This document shows, piece after piece, positions 43,805 to 53,604 of a stretch of 64,000 bases of DNA. The notes beneath the pieces are model-generated. The model saw only the letters and a list, made by a program, of their open reading frames with translations, ran no database searches and was not told the origin of the DNA. Made by a program: the position numbers and the translations under genes. Origin of the DNA: Lachnospiraceae bacterium GAM79 (lineage in GTDB: Bacteria > Bacillota > Clostridia > Lachnospirales > Lachnospiraceae); contig CP085928.1 in the NCBI GenBank assembly GCA_020735665.1, positions 2,402,501 to 2,466,500 on the forward strand. Reading direction: 5' to 3'. Within the stretch, counting starts at the first letter, position 1, and every line of letters begins with the position of its first letter.

Positions 43805-46800
43805 TTATTTTTTTATTTTGACCTTAGTATAACTGCTCCATGCAGAATATGTCTTTTTCGAACCTGACTTCTGATAAGAACGTATTCTGACATAATATGT
43901 CTTTCCCTTTTTCAATTTCTTAATTACTGCTTTATCGGAAGATTTAACTATATTTGTCATCTTTGTCCCTTTTGCAAAAGTCTTGCCGGTAGAATACTGA
44001 ATTTGATAACCGGAAATCTTCTTCTGCTTTTTCCACGTTACTGAAAGCTTTCTTCCCTTCTGGTTCGCAATCTTTAACTTAGTTGGTGCAGTCAGACGAA
44101 GGATCTTCTTTTCTTTACTAACCGCCTTTGCCGTCTGTCCGTTCACAGATTTATAAGATTCTATTCTATAACTATAAACTGTGCCATGCTTTGACTTCAC
44201 TGTTGAATCTGTATAAGTAGTCTTCGAAGCGCCCTTTACTATCTTAATCTTTTTCCATGACTTAGAACCTGAATTTTTACGATAAACAACATAACCGGTA
44301 GCATCAGAAACCTTCTTCCATGTAAGTTTGACACCTGTTGCTTTGTTTTCCACCTTGGAAATAGTTGTCTTATTTACCGTGATTATTGCAGGTACATCAA
44401 CCGGCTCCGTCTTACCGCCGTCGCCCGGCTTGGTCTCACTTCCGTCTCCCGGTTTGGTCTCACTTCCGTCTCCCGGTTTCGTCTCACTTCCGTCTCCCGG
44501 CTTGGTCTCACTTCCGTCTCCCGGCTTTGTCTCACTTCCGTCGCCCGGTTTTGTCTCACTTCCGTCATCTTTCTTTGCTTCTATTATGGTAAATGTCTTT
44601 GTTACATAACCAATATAGTTGCCGGTTCCTGTTACTGTTATAGTCGCAGTTCCTACCTCAATATTATCTGTATAATCAACTATATACTCTATAGCATTTT
44701 TTAATACTGTTCCGTCTGAAAGCGTCACGGTTGCCTCTGGCCTGATCTCCTTACTTATGTACTCATAGCATTCCTGTGGAATCGTGACATTTGCACCTGT
44801 AATACCTTTTCGTGCAATCTCAAATGTCTTCTCTGCCGTACCGCCATAGTTTCCTTTTCCGGATACAACTACTCGCGCCGTTCCGGCATCAATACAATCT
44901 TCATAAGAAATAGTATAATCCACATTCTCTACCAGAGTTTTTCCAGCAAATACAACTGTCGCCTTTGGTGTATTCCTCCTGCCACTATAAATATACTGAT
45001 CCATACTTAAGACTATTTCTGCATCCTTTATGTCTGCTCCTATGCCAAATGAACCATTTGCCTTACCTGTATAATTTCCCCGACCGATTACATTTACAGT
45101 TGCAGTTCCTATGTCTGTATTATCCTCATAAGATACAGTATAGTCTGTTCCAAATATCAATCCGGTTCCATCTGAAAGTGTTACAGTCACTTCCGGTTTT
45201 ATCTCTGTACCCGTATATTCATAGCTTTCTTGCGGGATTGTAACATTTGCGCCTGTAATATCCTTTTGTGATATTATAAATGTTCCTTTTAATTCACCAC
45301 TATAGTTGCCTGTTCCGGTTACGGTTACATTTGCTGTACCGGCATTTTTATTGTTTTCATATTTAACAGTATAATTTGATGCATCCAAATAATATTTGTT
45401 TCCTGTTGTCTCCGATATAACAACTTTGACTTCCGGTTCTTTCTCTGTGCCATCATAAATATAGGAATCCGGCTGAATTTCCAGTTTATATGATCCGATA
45501 TCTATTGCCTCAATTATATAATTCAGATTTTTTGACCCTGCAAAGATTCCCTTGCCTGTTACAGTTACAACAGCATCTCCTACACCTGTATCATTCGTAT
45601 AAGTTACTGTATAATCTGTATTTTGTATCAGATCCTGTCCTTTATATGCTACTGTTACCACAGGTTTCTTACTGGAACCATCATATACATATTGATCCTG
45701 TGATAAAGATATCTGGCAGTCATCCAGACTCACTTCGCCTTCCTTACCGATGCGGAATGTAGTAGCTTTCTTACAGGAAGGATTATACTTTGGATAAATG
45801 CTGATCTTCACAATACCCGGTTTAAGCATATTAACGGTTCCACTTTCATCTGTCAGATTACTGACTGTTGCGATACTTGTATCTGAAGATTCCCATACCA
45901 TCTCGCTATTCTGATTGGTGGAATCAGATTCAGATGAATAGGTCTGATTTCTTAACAGGAACTTGAGCTTCGTACCTGTATCATATCTAGACTCATAATT
46001 GGTATAATAATAACCATTATCTGCAGATCCATACCAGTAAACGGCAAAAGACTTAACAACATATTCCGTATGCGACTGACCACATTTTGAACATGTTAAT
46101 ACCACTGATGCATCTGATGCATTTGTAGCACTCACCTGATAGCTATGCCCTAACACAACATTTTTTACTGTATAGTCTGACAGATCATTTATGTTGATCT
46201 GATAGAACTGCAATATTTCATTTTTCCATGTATACCAGACCAACTTATCTCCCGCAAGAACAGGAACGCAGTCTGACAGATCGCCGGCCAGACTATAGAT
46301 AGCTCCAACCTGATTTCCGTTTCCATCAATCTTAGTATAGTATACAGAAGAACCTCTATGCCATAACAGCATATAACTGTTTGTTCCAATCTTCACAAAT
46401 TGCGGTGTGTCAGTCGTACCCTGTCCTGCTGTATAATTGGTTATCTTATTTACTGTCACTGCATCTGTACTCTTAGATACAACACCTACAAATATATCCT
46501 GACCTGCTGAATATTTGGCAGTACTGTCAATATCAACGCTTCCGGCAGTCAGATATGCAGTGTCCGATATCTCAAATCCACCAACCGTCGCTCCCGTATA
46601 ATTCGCACCCTTCGTTCCCTCAAATGCCACAATGTCTGTTGCTTTGCATGCAGAAGAATAAGAAATGCCCCTGGTGAAGCCGCTGGATGTAACTACTGAT
46701 GGATACCTTACCAGAACGATAGATCTTGGATTTGCATCTCCATGATCAACCGCAACGATCTTACCATTCTCCATCTGAATAAACTGGTTAAATGAATGAC

Positions 46801-47491
46801 TGACATAGCCATAATTTATATTCATAACTTTTGTAAATGAATCTGTGATCTTCATAGTAGATGTATCTACTTGAATCGTTACATTGGCCTGATGATTTAC
46901 TCCATCAATAGCATACATTTCATGAGACGTACGAATCATCAGATAATTTCCATAGGCTGCCATTCTTGCAGAGCCGGCATCAAACGGGACTGTCGTATTT
47001 GCACCATACAGTCCACAGGAAGCTACCCGGTTCCAGTCCTTTGTATATTTTGTGATACGATACACTTCTACACTATCCGACTCGTTCTTATTGGTCTGAC
47101 CGGAAAGAATATAATAATTCCCATTCATCTCATAAAATCCACCAAATAAAGGAAGTTCCTGCGGAACAATCTTCCGTCCGGTGATCGTAAAAGACGAATC
47201 AAAATATTCAACGACATAACCGTTGGCATCAGCCCCAGCCTGTACCCGCATATAAGTTCCATTCTCATATGTAAGATATGATCGGATCGGCTTTGCCCAC
47301 TGACTATACTCATAGTTTTGATCTTCGATATTATCTCCTGTATAAGTTGTACAAGCAACCTCTGCCGCCTGTACCTGCTGTCCTCCACCAAGGCGGCCTG
47401 TTATTCCACCGGAAAGAATTCCTGCTGCCACTGTAAATCCGGTCACTACAGCAATGATGCTTTTCTTTAACCCCTGTACACCTTTTGTCAT
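43805..47491 (-). CDS. Large secreted cell-surface protein with Ig-like, SETKPGDG and FN3 modules
   Basis: The 1228-residue protein starts with a signal peptide (about 1-42, cleavage near VQAAE). Residues 50-430 form a repetitive beta-rich region, perhaps a propeller. A Cys pair CSKCG lies near 455-470, and a Big_2-like domain at about 500-570. Four or five MBG-like repeats cover about 582-965, each with a Y(E/T)Y.G.. strand and DYTVxYxDN turn then GNYxG. A linker of six SETKPGDG repeats lies at about 975-1028, and two FN3-like domains fill 1045-1228. There is no LPxTG motif or membrane anchor at the C-terminus, so it is probably released or held non-covalently. AAAGGAGAG precedes the ATG. 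Ligand unknown. Confidence 0.85.
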   Translation of the reverse strand: MTKGVQGLKKSIIAVVTGFTVAAGILSGGITGRLGGGQQVQAAEVACTTYTGDNIEDQNYEYSQWAKPIRSYLTYENGTYMRVQAGADANGYVVEYFDSSFTITGRKIVPQELPLFGGFYEMNGNYYILSGQTNKNESDSVEVYRITKYTKDWNRVASCGLYGANTTVPFDAGSARMAAYGNYLMIRTSHEMYAIDGVNHQANVTIQVDTSTMKITDSFTKVMNINYGYVSHSFNQFIQMENGKIVAVDHGDANPRSIVLVRYPSVVTSSGFTRGISYSSACKATDIVAFEGTKGANYTGATVGGFEISDTAYLTAGSVDIDSTAKYSAGQDIFVGVVSKSTDAVTVNKITNYTAGQGTTDTPQFVKIGTNSYMLLWHRGSSVYYTKIDGNGNQVGAIYSLAGDLSDCVPVLAGDKLVWYTWKNEILQFYQININDLSDYTVKNVVLGHSYQVSATNASDASVVLTCSKCGQSHTEYVVKSFAVYWYGSADNGYYYTNYESRYDTGTKLKFLLRNQTYSSESDSTNQNSEMVWESSDTSIATVSNLTDESGTVNMLKPGIVKISIYPKYNPSCKKATTFRIGKEGEVSLDDCQISLSQDQYVYDGSSKKPVVTVAYKGQDLIQNTDYTVTYTNDTGVGDAVVTVTGKGIFAGSKNLNYIIEAIDIGSYKLEIQPDSYIYDGTEKEPEVKVVISETTGNKYYLDASNYTVKYENNKNAGTANVTVTGTGNYSGELKGTFIISQKDITGANVTIPQESYEYTGTEIKPEVTVTLSDGTGLIFGTDYTVSYEDNTDIGTATVNVIGRGNYTGKANGSFGIGADIKDAEIVLSMDQYIYSGRRNTPKATVVFAGKTLVENVDYTISYEDCIDAGTARVVVSGKGNYGGTAEKTFEIARKGITGANVTIPQECYEYISKEIRPEATVTLSDGTVLKNAIEYIVDYTDNIEVGTATITVTGTGNYIGYVTKTFTIIEAKKDDGSETKPGDGSETKPGDGSETKPGDGSETKPGDGSETKPGDGSETKPGDGGKTEPVDVPAIITVNKTTISKVENKATGVKLTWKKVSDATGYVVYRKNSGSKSWKKIKIVKGASKTTYTDSTVKSKHGTVYSYRIESYKSVNGQTAKAVSKEKKILRLTAPTKLKIANQKGRKLSVTWKKQKKISGYQIQYSTGKTFAKGTKMTNIVKSSDKAVIKKLKKGKTYYVRIRSYQKSGSKKTYSAWSSYTKVKIKK
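44410..44568 (-). repeat. 24-bp tandem repeat encoding SETKPGDG
   Basis: Six near-identical 24-bp units, each encoding SETKPGDG, lie in the surface-protein gene, with a seventh degenerate unit (GKTEP). Third-position differences alternate between units, so it has been both duplicated and drifting. Copy-number variation among strains is likely. Confidence 0.9.
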
Positions 47492-47706
47492 ATGCCTCTC
47501 TCCTTTATAAAACTAATTACATCCTGCTCCATTTTCTCTCAATCTATCATAGCATCTGCAATGTGCCTTATTGCACATTGTGTTTCCCTAAAAAACAAAA
47601 CCGCACCCCATATATCCTATACAACCGCCAAAGCCCGATGTAAACACGAAACTTGGTTCATTGTTTATACACAATAAGAATATACAGTGTGCAGTCTTGT
47701 TATTTT

Positions 47707-49512
47707 TTATTCTTCCGTCTTCTGTTCGTCTAACACTGTAATGTCAATACCCAGCTCTTTGAGCTGATCCTCATCCACATAATCCGGAGCATTTGTCATC
47801 AGGCAGGATGCATCCTTTACCTTAGGGAACGCGATCACATCACGGATAGAATCCTGCTTTGCCATAAGCATAACCAGACGATCCAGACCATAAGCCAGTC
47901 CTGCGTGAGGTGGTACTCCATATTTGAATGCATCTAACAGGAAACCAAATCTTTCATACGCCTGTTCCCTTGTAAATCCAAGACATTCAAACATCTTCTC
48001 CTGAATATCATCCTGATGGATTCTGACAGATCCACCACCAATCTCGTTACCATTTAATACAATATCATAAGCCTTTGCACGAACCTTACCCGGATCTGTA
48101 TCAATAATCGCCAGATCCTCTTCCATCGGCATAGTAAATGGGTGGTGCATAGCTGTAAACCGATTCTGTTCATCTGACCACTCAAGAAGTGGGAATTCCG
48201 TTATCCACACAAATTCAAATACATTCTTATCAAGCAGTCCCATCTGTTCTGCGAGATGGCAACGAAGTGCTCCAAGAGTGTCCCATACAACCTTGTTCTT
48301 ATCTGCTGCAAATAACAATAAGTCTCCCGGTTCACCGGAAAGTGCTGCTACGATATTGTTCATCTCATCTTCAGTCATGAACTTTGCAAATGACGACTTG
48401 TAAGTGCCATCTTCATTAATTACGATATATGCAAGACCCTTTGCTCCGTATGTCTTTGCAAATTCAACCAGAGCATCGATCTTCTTACGAGGCATAGCGC
48501 CCTGTCCCTTTGCATTGATACCACGGACAGATCCGCCATTTTCAAGTGCACCTGTAAATACGCCGAATCCACAGCCTTTAACAACATCGCTGATATCCTT
48601 TAATTCCATACCAAAACGAAGATCCGGCTTATCAGATCCGAAACGATTCATTGCTTCGATCCATGTCATACGACGGATTGGAAGCTGTACATCTACATCC
48701 AAAATCTCCTTGAATAACTTTGCAAGGAGTCTTTCATTTACATCTATAACATCATCCACATCTACGAAGGATAATTCCATATCCATCTGTGTGAATTCCG
48801 GCTGTCTGTCTGCACGAAGATCCTCATCACGGAAGCATCTTGCGATCTGGAAATAACGATCATAACCGGAACACATCAGAAGCTGCTTGTAGATCTGTGG
48901 AGACTGTGGCAGTGCATAGAATGTACCCGGATGGATACGGCTTGGTACGAGATAATCTCTTGCACCCTCCGGTGTTGACTTACATAACATAGGTGTCTCG
49001 ATCTCAAGGAAGCCTTCATTTGCCATGAACTGTCTGGCAATGGTCATAACCTTGCTCTTCATAACCAGATTTCTCTGAAGATCCGGTCTTCTCAGATCCA
49101 GATATCTGTATTTCAAACGTAATTCTTCTTTTGTCTTACTGTTCTCCTCAATCGGGAACGGAGGTGTCTCAGCCTCTGATAAGATACGAAGGGAAGTTGC
49201 TACAACCTCGATATCTCCGGTTGTCAGATTCTCATTTACCGCACCAGCACGCTTACAAACTGTACCTTCGATTGCTGCTACATACTCGCTCTTAAGCTTT
49301 GTTGCCTTCTCAAAGCACTCGCTTCCGCATTTGGATTCCTCAAATATGATCTGAAGAATACCGCTTCTGTCTCTGAGATCGACAAATATAATTCCACCTT
49401 TATTTCTGCTCTTCTGAACCCAGCCCATTACGGTTACTTTCTGTCCTTCAAGAGCGTTTGAAACCTCTGCACATCTGTGGGAACGCTTCAGTCCCTGCAT
49501 TGATTCTGCCAT
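47707..49512 (-). CDS. aspS: Aspartyl-tRNA synthetase
   Basis: The 601-residue class II synthetase has an N-terminal OB anticodon-binding domain (VTVMGWVQKSRNKGGIIFVDLRDR). The class II motifs are FLEIETPMLCKSTPEGARD (motif 1), FRDEDLRADRQPEFTQMD (motif 2) and GLAYGLDRLVML (motif 3). The bacterial-type GAD insertion lies in between (about 300-430). Length near 600 is typical of the bacterial enzyme. It is 23 bp after hisS, so the two are cotranscribed. In many Firmicutes this type may also charge tRNA-Asn; that cannot be judged here. Confidence 0.98.
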   Translation of the reverse strand: MAESMQGLKRSHRCAEVSNALEGQKVTVMGWVQKSRNKGGIIFVDLRDRSGILQIIFEESKCGSECFEKATKLKSEYVAAIEGTVCKRAGAVNENLTTGDIEVVATSLRILSEAETPPFPIEENSKTKEELRLKYRYLDLRRPDLQRNLVMKSKVMTIARQFMANEGFLEIETPMLCKSTPEGARDYLVPSRIHPGTFYALPQSPQIYKQLLMCSGYDRYFQIARCFRDEDLRADRQPEFTQMDMELSFVDVDDVIDVNERLLAKLFKEILDVDVQLPIRRMTWIEAMNRFGSDKPDLRFGMELKDISDVVKGCGFGVFTGALENGGSVRGINAKGQGAMPRKKIDALVEFAKTYGAKGLAYIVINEDGTYKSSFAKFMTEDEMNNIVAALSGEPGDLLLFAADKNKVVWDTLGALRCHLAEQMGLLDKNVFEFVWITEFPLLEWSDEQNRFTAMHHPFTMPMEEDLAIIDTDPGKVRAKAYDIVLNGNEIGGGSVRIHQDDIQEKMFECLGFTREQAYERFGFLLDAFKYGVPPHAGLAYGLDRLVMLMAKQDSIRDVIAFPKVKDASCLMTNAPDYVDEDQLKELGIDITVLDEQKTEE

Positions 49513-49535
49513 TTTTCTATATCCTCCTGTGGTTC

Positions 49536-50786
49536 TTATCTTTCTTCTAATACACTTGCAAGCTGATCCAGCGCGATCTCGGTCTGCTCGCCCGTTTCCA
49601 TATTCTTGATACGACCGGTATTGGTCTCTAATTCATTATCACCAATAATGATCGTGTATCTCGCATTTAATTTATTTGCATATTTCATCTGCGCCTTTAC
49701 ACTTCGATTCATATAATCTGTCTCTACGATATAACCTGCCAGACGTAGATCATATACCAGCTTATAAGCTTTTGCCTTTGCGGAATCACCCATGATACCG
49801 ACATATAAGTCGATCGGTTTTTCCGGTGCGAGATTGATATTTTCTTTCTCAAGGAAATATAGGATTCTTTCAATTCCCATACCGAATCCAACAGATGGCT
49901 GTGTCTCTTTTCCATCAATCTCATATACCAGATTATCGTATCTTCCTCCACCGCATAAGGTGAAGCCCTCTTTATTCACAAATTCAAATACTGTCTTTGT
50001 ATAGTAATCCAGGCCACGAACGATTCCGGTGTCAACCTCAAACGGAATCTCAAGCTCTGTCAGAAGTCTCTGAAGCTCCTTAAAATGAGCATCGCATTCT
50101 TCACACAGATAATCAATCGTTCTTGGGGCATCCTTTACGATTGCCTTACAGCCCGGCTCCTTACAGTCAATAACACGAAGCGGATTTTTAACCATACGTT
50201 CCTTACAGGTATTGCAGAGTCCCTCTTCATGCCCTTTCAAATAGGAGATCAGTGCATCATTGTACACCTTCTTACATTTTGGACATCCGATACTGTTGAT
50301 ATGCAGCTTCGCATCTGACAGACCGATCTGCCTGATGAGAGTTGATACCAGTGTCATAACCTCAACTTCTGCCATTGGATTTGGAGATCCGACAAACTCA
50401 ACACCGAACTGGTGATGCTGACGAAGTCGTCCGCTTTCCGGCTTCTCATAACGGAATGCCGGTGTGATATAGAACATCTTGACCGGCTGTGGTTCTGCAT
50501 ATAATTTATTCTCAACATAAGCACGGATCGCACCTGCCGTACCTTCCGGCTTCAATGTGATACTTCTTCCACCCTTATCAACAAAGGTGTACATTTCTTT
50601 CTGTACTACATCGGTCGTCTCTCCAACACCACGCTGGAACAACACCGTATGCTCAAATACCGGTGTGATCACTTCCTTTATATTGAATTTCTCACACAGA
50701 TTTCTTGCCATTGCTTCTACCTGTGTACGTGTTCTCATCTTGTCACCGAACCAGTCACTGGTTCCTCTTGGTGCCTGAGTTATCAT
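49536..50786 (-). CDS. hisS: Histidyl-tRNA synthetase
   Basis: The 416-residue class II synthetase has motif 1-like [21 protein letters not shown], motif 2 [20 protein letters not shown] and the histidine-binding loop [16 protein letters not shown]. Motif 3 is [15 protein letters not shown], followed by a C-terminal anticodon domain (about 325-416). An unusual feature for a short HisRS is a Cys-rich insert ([25 protein letters not shown]), which may bind zinc. GGAGGATGG precedes the ATG. The order hisS-aspS is common in Firmicutes. Confidence 0.97.
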   Translation of the reverse strand: MITQAPRGTSDWFGDKMRTRTQVEAMARNLCEKFNIKEVITPVFEHTVLFQRGVGETTDVVQKEMYTFVDKGGRSITLKPEGTAGAIRAYVENKLYAEPQPVKMFYITPAFRYEKPESGRLRQHHQFGVEFVGSPNPMAEVEVMTLVSTLIRQIGLSDAKLHINSIGCPKCKKVYNDALISYLKGHEEGLCNTCKERMVKNPLRVIDCKEPGCKAIVKDAPRTIDYLCEECDAHFKELQRLLTELEIPFEVDTGIVRGLDYYTKTVFEFVNKEGFTLCGGGRYDNLVYEIDGKETQPSVGFGMGIERILYFLEKENINLAPEKPIDLYVGIMGDSAKAKAYKLVYDLRLAGYIVETDYMNRSVKAQMKYANKLNARYTIIIGDNELETNTGRIKNMETGEQTEIALDQLASVLEER

Positions 50787-50827
50787 ATTCCATCCTCCAT
50801 CTATTGTTCATATTTTTATACTATACA

Positions 50828-51448
50828 TCAACTGATCTGTGATTTATAGCTTCCTTTTAAAATTGACTGAACCTCATCTAAAATATCGGTTGTATTTATA
50901 ATTCTCTGAAATGCGAGAAATACATTCATGTCAAAATGCCGCACTTCATCGATCACCATCAATAATGCAGTCTTTGGTTCAAATGCTTTCCGGTATGCAC
51001 GATCACTTATGAGCGCGACAAACACATCACATACACGAATGATCCTTGCTCCGATCGGGATCTCATCTCCCTGAAGGCAGAACGGATAACCGGAGCCATC
51101 GTAGTTCTCATGATGATACAGGATAATATCCGCAATATCATCTCCGTAGCCTTCTTTTTTTACGATATCCGCTCCAAGCTTCGCATGGAGTCTCACATAA
51201 CGCATTTCCTCAATCTTCATGGAATTGCCACGACCATAGATATATGGTGTAATACGAAGCTTTCCGATATCATGGATCATTCCGGCAACCGCAATCTTAT
51301 GGATCTCATCTTCTGACAGCCCCAGTTCTCTGGCAAGCTCCGACGACAACCGGCTGACACACATTCCATGACGAATGGCATCATTCAGATCCTGTTCATA
51401 GTATTCAATTTCTTTATCTATGTCTAAGTTTATAACTTTATCTGTCAT
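50828..51448 (-). CDS. HD-GYP domain protein (putative cyclic-di-GMP phosphodiesterase)
   Basis: The 206-residue protein is a nearly bare HD-GYP domain: His59-Asp60 in GMIHDIGKLRI, HHENYDGSGYP (112-122) with the GYP signature, VCDVFVALISDRAYR, and a helical end. No receiver or membrane part is present. HD-GYP enzymes hydrolyse cyclic dinucleotides. With no input domain it may act as a constitutive enzyme, or as a stress-linked hydrolase as suggested by its place near relA/spoT. The ATG overlaps the hemZ stop as ATGA. Confidence 0.88.
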   Translation of the reverse strand: MTDKVINLDIDKEIEYYEQDLNDAIRHGMCVSRLSSELARELGLSEDEIHKIAVAGMIHDIGKLRITPYIYGRGNSMKIEEMRYVRLHAKLGADIVKKEGYGDDIADIILYHHENYDGSGYPFCLQGDEIPIGARIIRVCDVFVALISDRAYRKAFEPKTALLMVIDEVRHFDMNVFLAFQRIINTTDILDEVQSILKGSYKSQIS

Positions 51449-52938
51449 TTTGCAAACGCCTGCTTTTTTCTGTCAATCATTTCATCAATTCTCGCGATAT
51501 AATCGTCTACACTCTTACAATTTTCCACACGATCGATCCGGGTTCCTGTAATCATCTCTCCAGTAACCGGATCCGAATCACCTTCCCTGCGGATCAGCTT
51601 ACTGGAGCTTCCCGCACCGATTCCTATAATGTCTGTCCGTTCCTCCATAATCAGAATATTATAGAGACATTCCAGTCCATGTCTTGCATATCCGACATTT
51701 TCCAGATTGCCGGCCATATTCTTCTGTCTGTACAGATAATATGGTGCAAGACCCAGTTCCTCTGCTGCCTGACCGACCAGTGATAACTGCTCATCCACAT
51801 CACCTGCAAAGCTGTATTTGTCCATCTCCTGTTTCAGATGTGCTGCCCGTTTGATCGCAAGGGTGTGAACCGTAAGGCTCTCCGGTGCAAGCTTCTTCAC
51901 TTTTTCCAGCGTCCGCTTCACCATCTCTGCATCTTCACCCGGAAGACCTACGATCAGATCCATATTGATATTATCAAAGCCTACTTCTCTGGCTCTCTTA
52001 AATGCTTCTTCTGCCTGCTCCGGTGTATGTGCTCTGCCGATCAGCTTCAGTGTCTCTCCGTTCATCGTCTGCGGATTGATACTGATACGACCTACGCCAT
52101 GAGCTTTCATCACCTGCAGCTTATCTGCCGTCGTACTGTCCGGGCGTCCTGCTTCGATCGTATATTCCCGAACCTGCGACAGATCAAAATGCTTCTCGAT
52201 CATGCTGCACAGACGATCCATCTGCTCCGCACTGATCGAAGACGGCGTACCGCCACCGATATAAATGGATACCAGTTTCTTCTCTGTATAACTTGCTGCG
52301 ACATACTCCATTTCCTTTTCCATTGTATCCAGATAAGCATCGACCTTATCCTTATAAACACCGATCGGATAAGAGGTAAAGGAGCAGTACAGACATCTCG
52401 TCGGGCAAAATGGTATGCCGATATACAGGCAGTATTCATTCCGCTCGTCGATCGTCTCAATGATCGCTTTCTCACGTCTGGCAATCTTCACACAGGCATC
52501 TGCCTTTTCCAGGCTTGCCACATAAATCTCCTGATACAGCTTCCGTATCTCCTCATCCGTACATCCACGTTCTACCGCTTCCATTGCAATCTTCACCGGA
52601 CGTACTCCGGTCAGACTTCCCCATGGAAGAACCCTTCCGGTTCTTTCTGACAGCATCCGGTACATCGCACGCTTCAGAATATTACGGAATACCTTTCTGT
52701 CATGATAGTCCTGATCGATCACGATATCCGGTTCCACATCCAGACCGCCGTCCTTCATCCAGATTTTTGTCTGATCTTCTGCAAATTCTGCCACAAGTGT
52801 TGCAGTAATATCCGCACCAAGTTCAGGCTTCTTCTCTATATTTTCCGGGGTAATAATCTTCACACCCATATAAAACGCCATGAGAATTACTCTCAGGTCA
52901 TTATTATAATCTTCTACATTCTGAATCAGACAAATCAT
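51445..52938 (-). CDS. hemZ: Coproporphyrinogen dehydrogenase HemZ-like radical SAM enzyme
   Basis: The 497-residue protein has an N-terminal domain of about 165 residues typical of HemZ. The radical SAM core follows: IPFCPTRCLYCSFTSY with cluster cysteines 178, 182 and 185, IYIGGGTPSSISAEQM and SINPQTMNGETLK. The C-terminal region resembles HemN. It is annotated in Clostridia as an oxygen-independent coproporphyrinogen dehydrogenase, although many gut anaerobes with HemZ make no heme and its true role there is unsettled. It follows the MBL gene by 24 bp and overlaps the HD-GYP gene. Confidence 0.92.
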   Translation of the reverse strand: MICLIQNVEDYNNDLRVILMAFYMGVKIITPENIEKKPELGADITATLVAEFAEDQTKIWMKDGGLDVEPDIVIDQDYHDRKVFRNILKRAMYRMLSERTGRVLPWGSLTGVRPVKIAMEAVERGCTDEEIRKLYQEIYVASLEKADACVKIARREKAIIETIDERNEYCLYIGIPFCPTRCLYCSFTSYPIGVYKDKVDAYLDTMEKEMEYVAASYTEKKLVSIYIGGGTPSSISAEQMDRLCSMIEKHFDLSQVREYTIEAGRPDSTTADKLQVMKAHGVGRISINPQTMNGETLKLIGRAHTPEQAEEAFKRAREVGFDNINMDLIVGLPGEDAEMVKRTLEKVKKLAPESLTVHTLAIKRAAHLKQEMDKYSFAGDVDEQLSLVGQAAEELGLAPYYLYRQKNMAGNLENVGYARHGLECLYNILIMEERTDIIGIGAGSSSKLIRREGDSDPVTGEMITGTRIDRVENCKSVDDYIARIDEMIDRKKQAFAK

Positions 52939-52962
52939 GTCAATCTAGTTCCTTATCGTTAT

Positions 52963-53595
52963 TTATGAAAAAAATGGATTGAACTTCTTTTCTCTGCCAA
53001 TCCTTGAAGTTCCGTTGTGTCCCGGATACACGGCTGTTTCCTCCGGCAGTACAAGTAGCTTCGTCTCGATCGCCTCTAACAGATCCTGTTCATTTCCGGT
53101 TGGAAAATCCGATCTGCCAACCGATGAGGCAAATAATGTATCTCCGGTAAACAGCAGATGTCCTTCTGCAAAATAATAACACATTCCACCTACCGTATGT
53201 CCCGGCACACTGATACATCGTACTACAGTTCCAAGAACTGCAACCTCCTGTCCATCCTGCAGATAAATATCTGCTGACGTCTCAAGTGGATGACCAAACA
53301 TTGCAGACAGATTTCCTGTCCTGCTCTCAAGTACCTGCTTCTCGTCCTCGGAAGCATATGCTTTTACTCCTGTCAGCTTTCTCAGATCATCCAGCGCCCC
53401 GATATGATCATAATGTCCGTGTGTCAGGAAAATGCCAACACAGGTAAGTCCCGCATCTGTCAGACTCTTATAAATAAAATCTGCATTATCCGCCGGATCA
53501 ACCACGATTGCTTCCTTTGTTTCTTGATTACTTACGATATAACAGTTGGTTCCCAAATCACCCAACTGATATAATTTCACTTCTAATTCTGCCAT
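52963..53595 (-). CDS. MBL-fold metallo-hydrolase (glyoxalase II-like)
   Basis: The 210-residue protein has the metal motif THGHYDHIGALDD (His59, His61, Asp63, His64), VPGHTVGGMCYYF, LLFTGDTLF with the bridging Asp, and VYPGHNGTSRIGREK with the last His. This is a stand-alone beta-lactamase-fold hydrolase; thioesters such as hydroxyacyl-glutathione analogues or other small substrates are possible. It starts 9 bp after the relA/spoT stop, with AGGAGA before the ATG. The family's real substrate in these bacteria is unknown. Confidence 0.93.
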   Translation of the reverse strand: MAELEVKLYQLGDLGTNCYIVSNQETKEAIVVDPADNADFIYKSLTDAGLTCVGIFLTHGHYDHIGALDDLRKLTGVKAYASEDEKQVLESRTGNLSAMFGHPLETSADIYLQDGQEVAVLGTVVRCISVPGHTVGGMCYYFAEGHLLFTGDTLFASSVGRSDFPTGNEQDLLEAIETKLLVLPEETAVYPGHNGTSRIGREKKFNPFFS

Positions 53596-53604
53596 TCGGA
53601 TCTC

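Noticed and set aside
44328-44609. Plus-strand frame of proline/serine repeats
   Set aside because: This is the antisense of the SETKPGDG repeat in the surface-protein gene.
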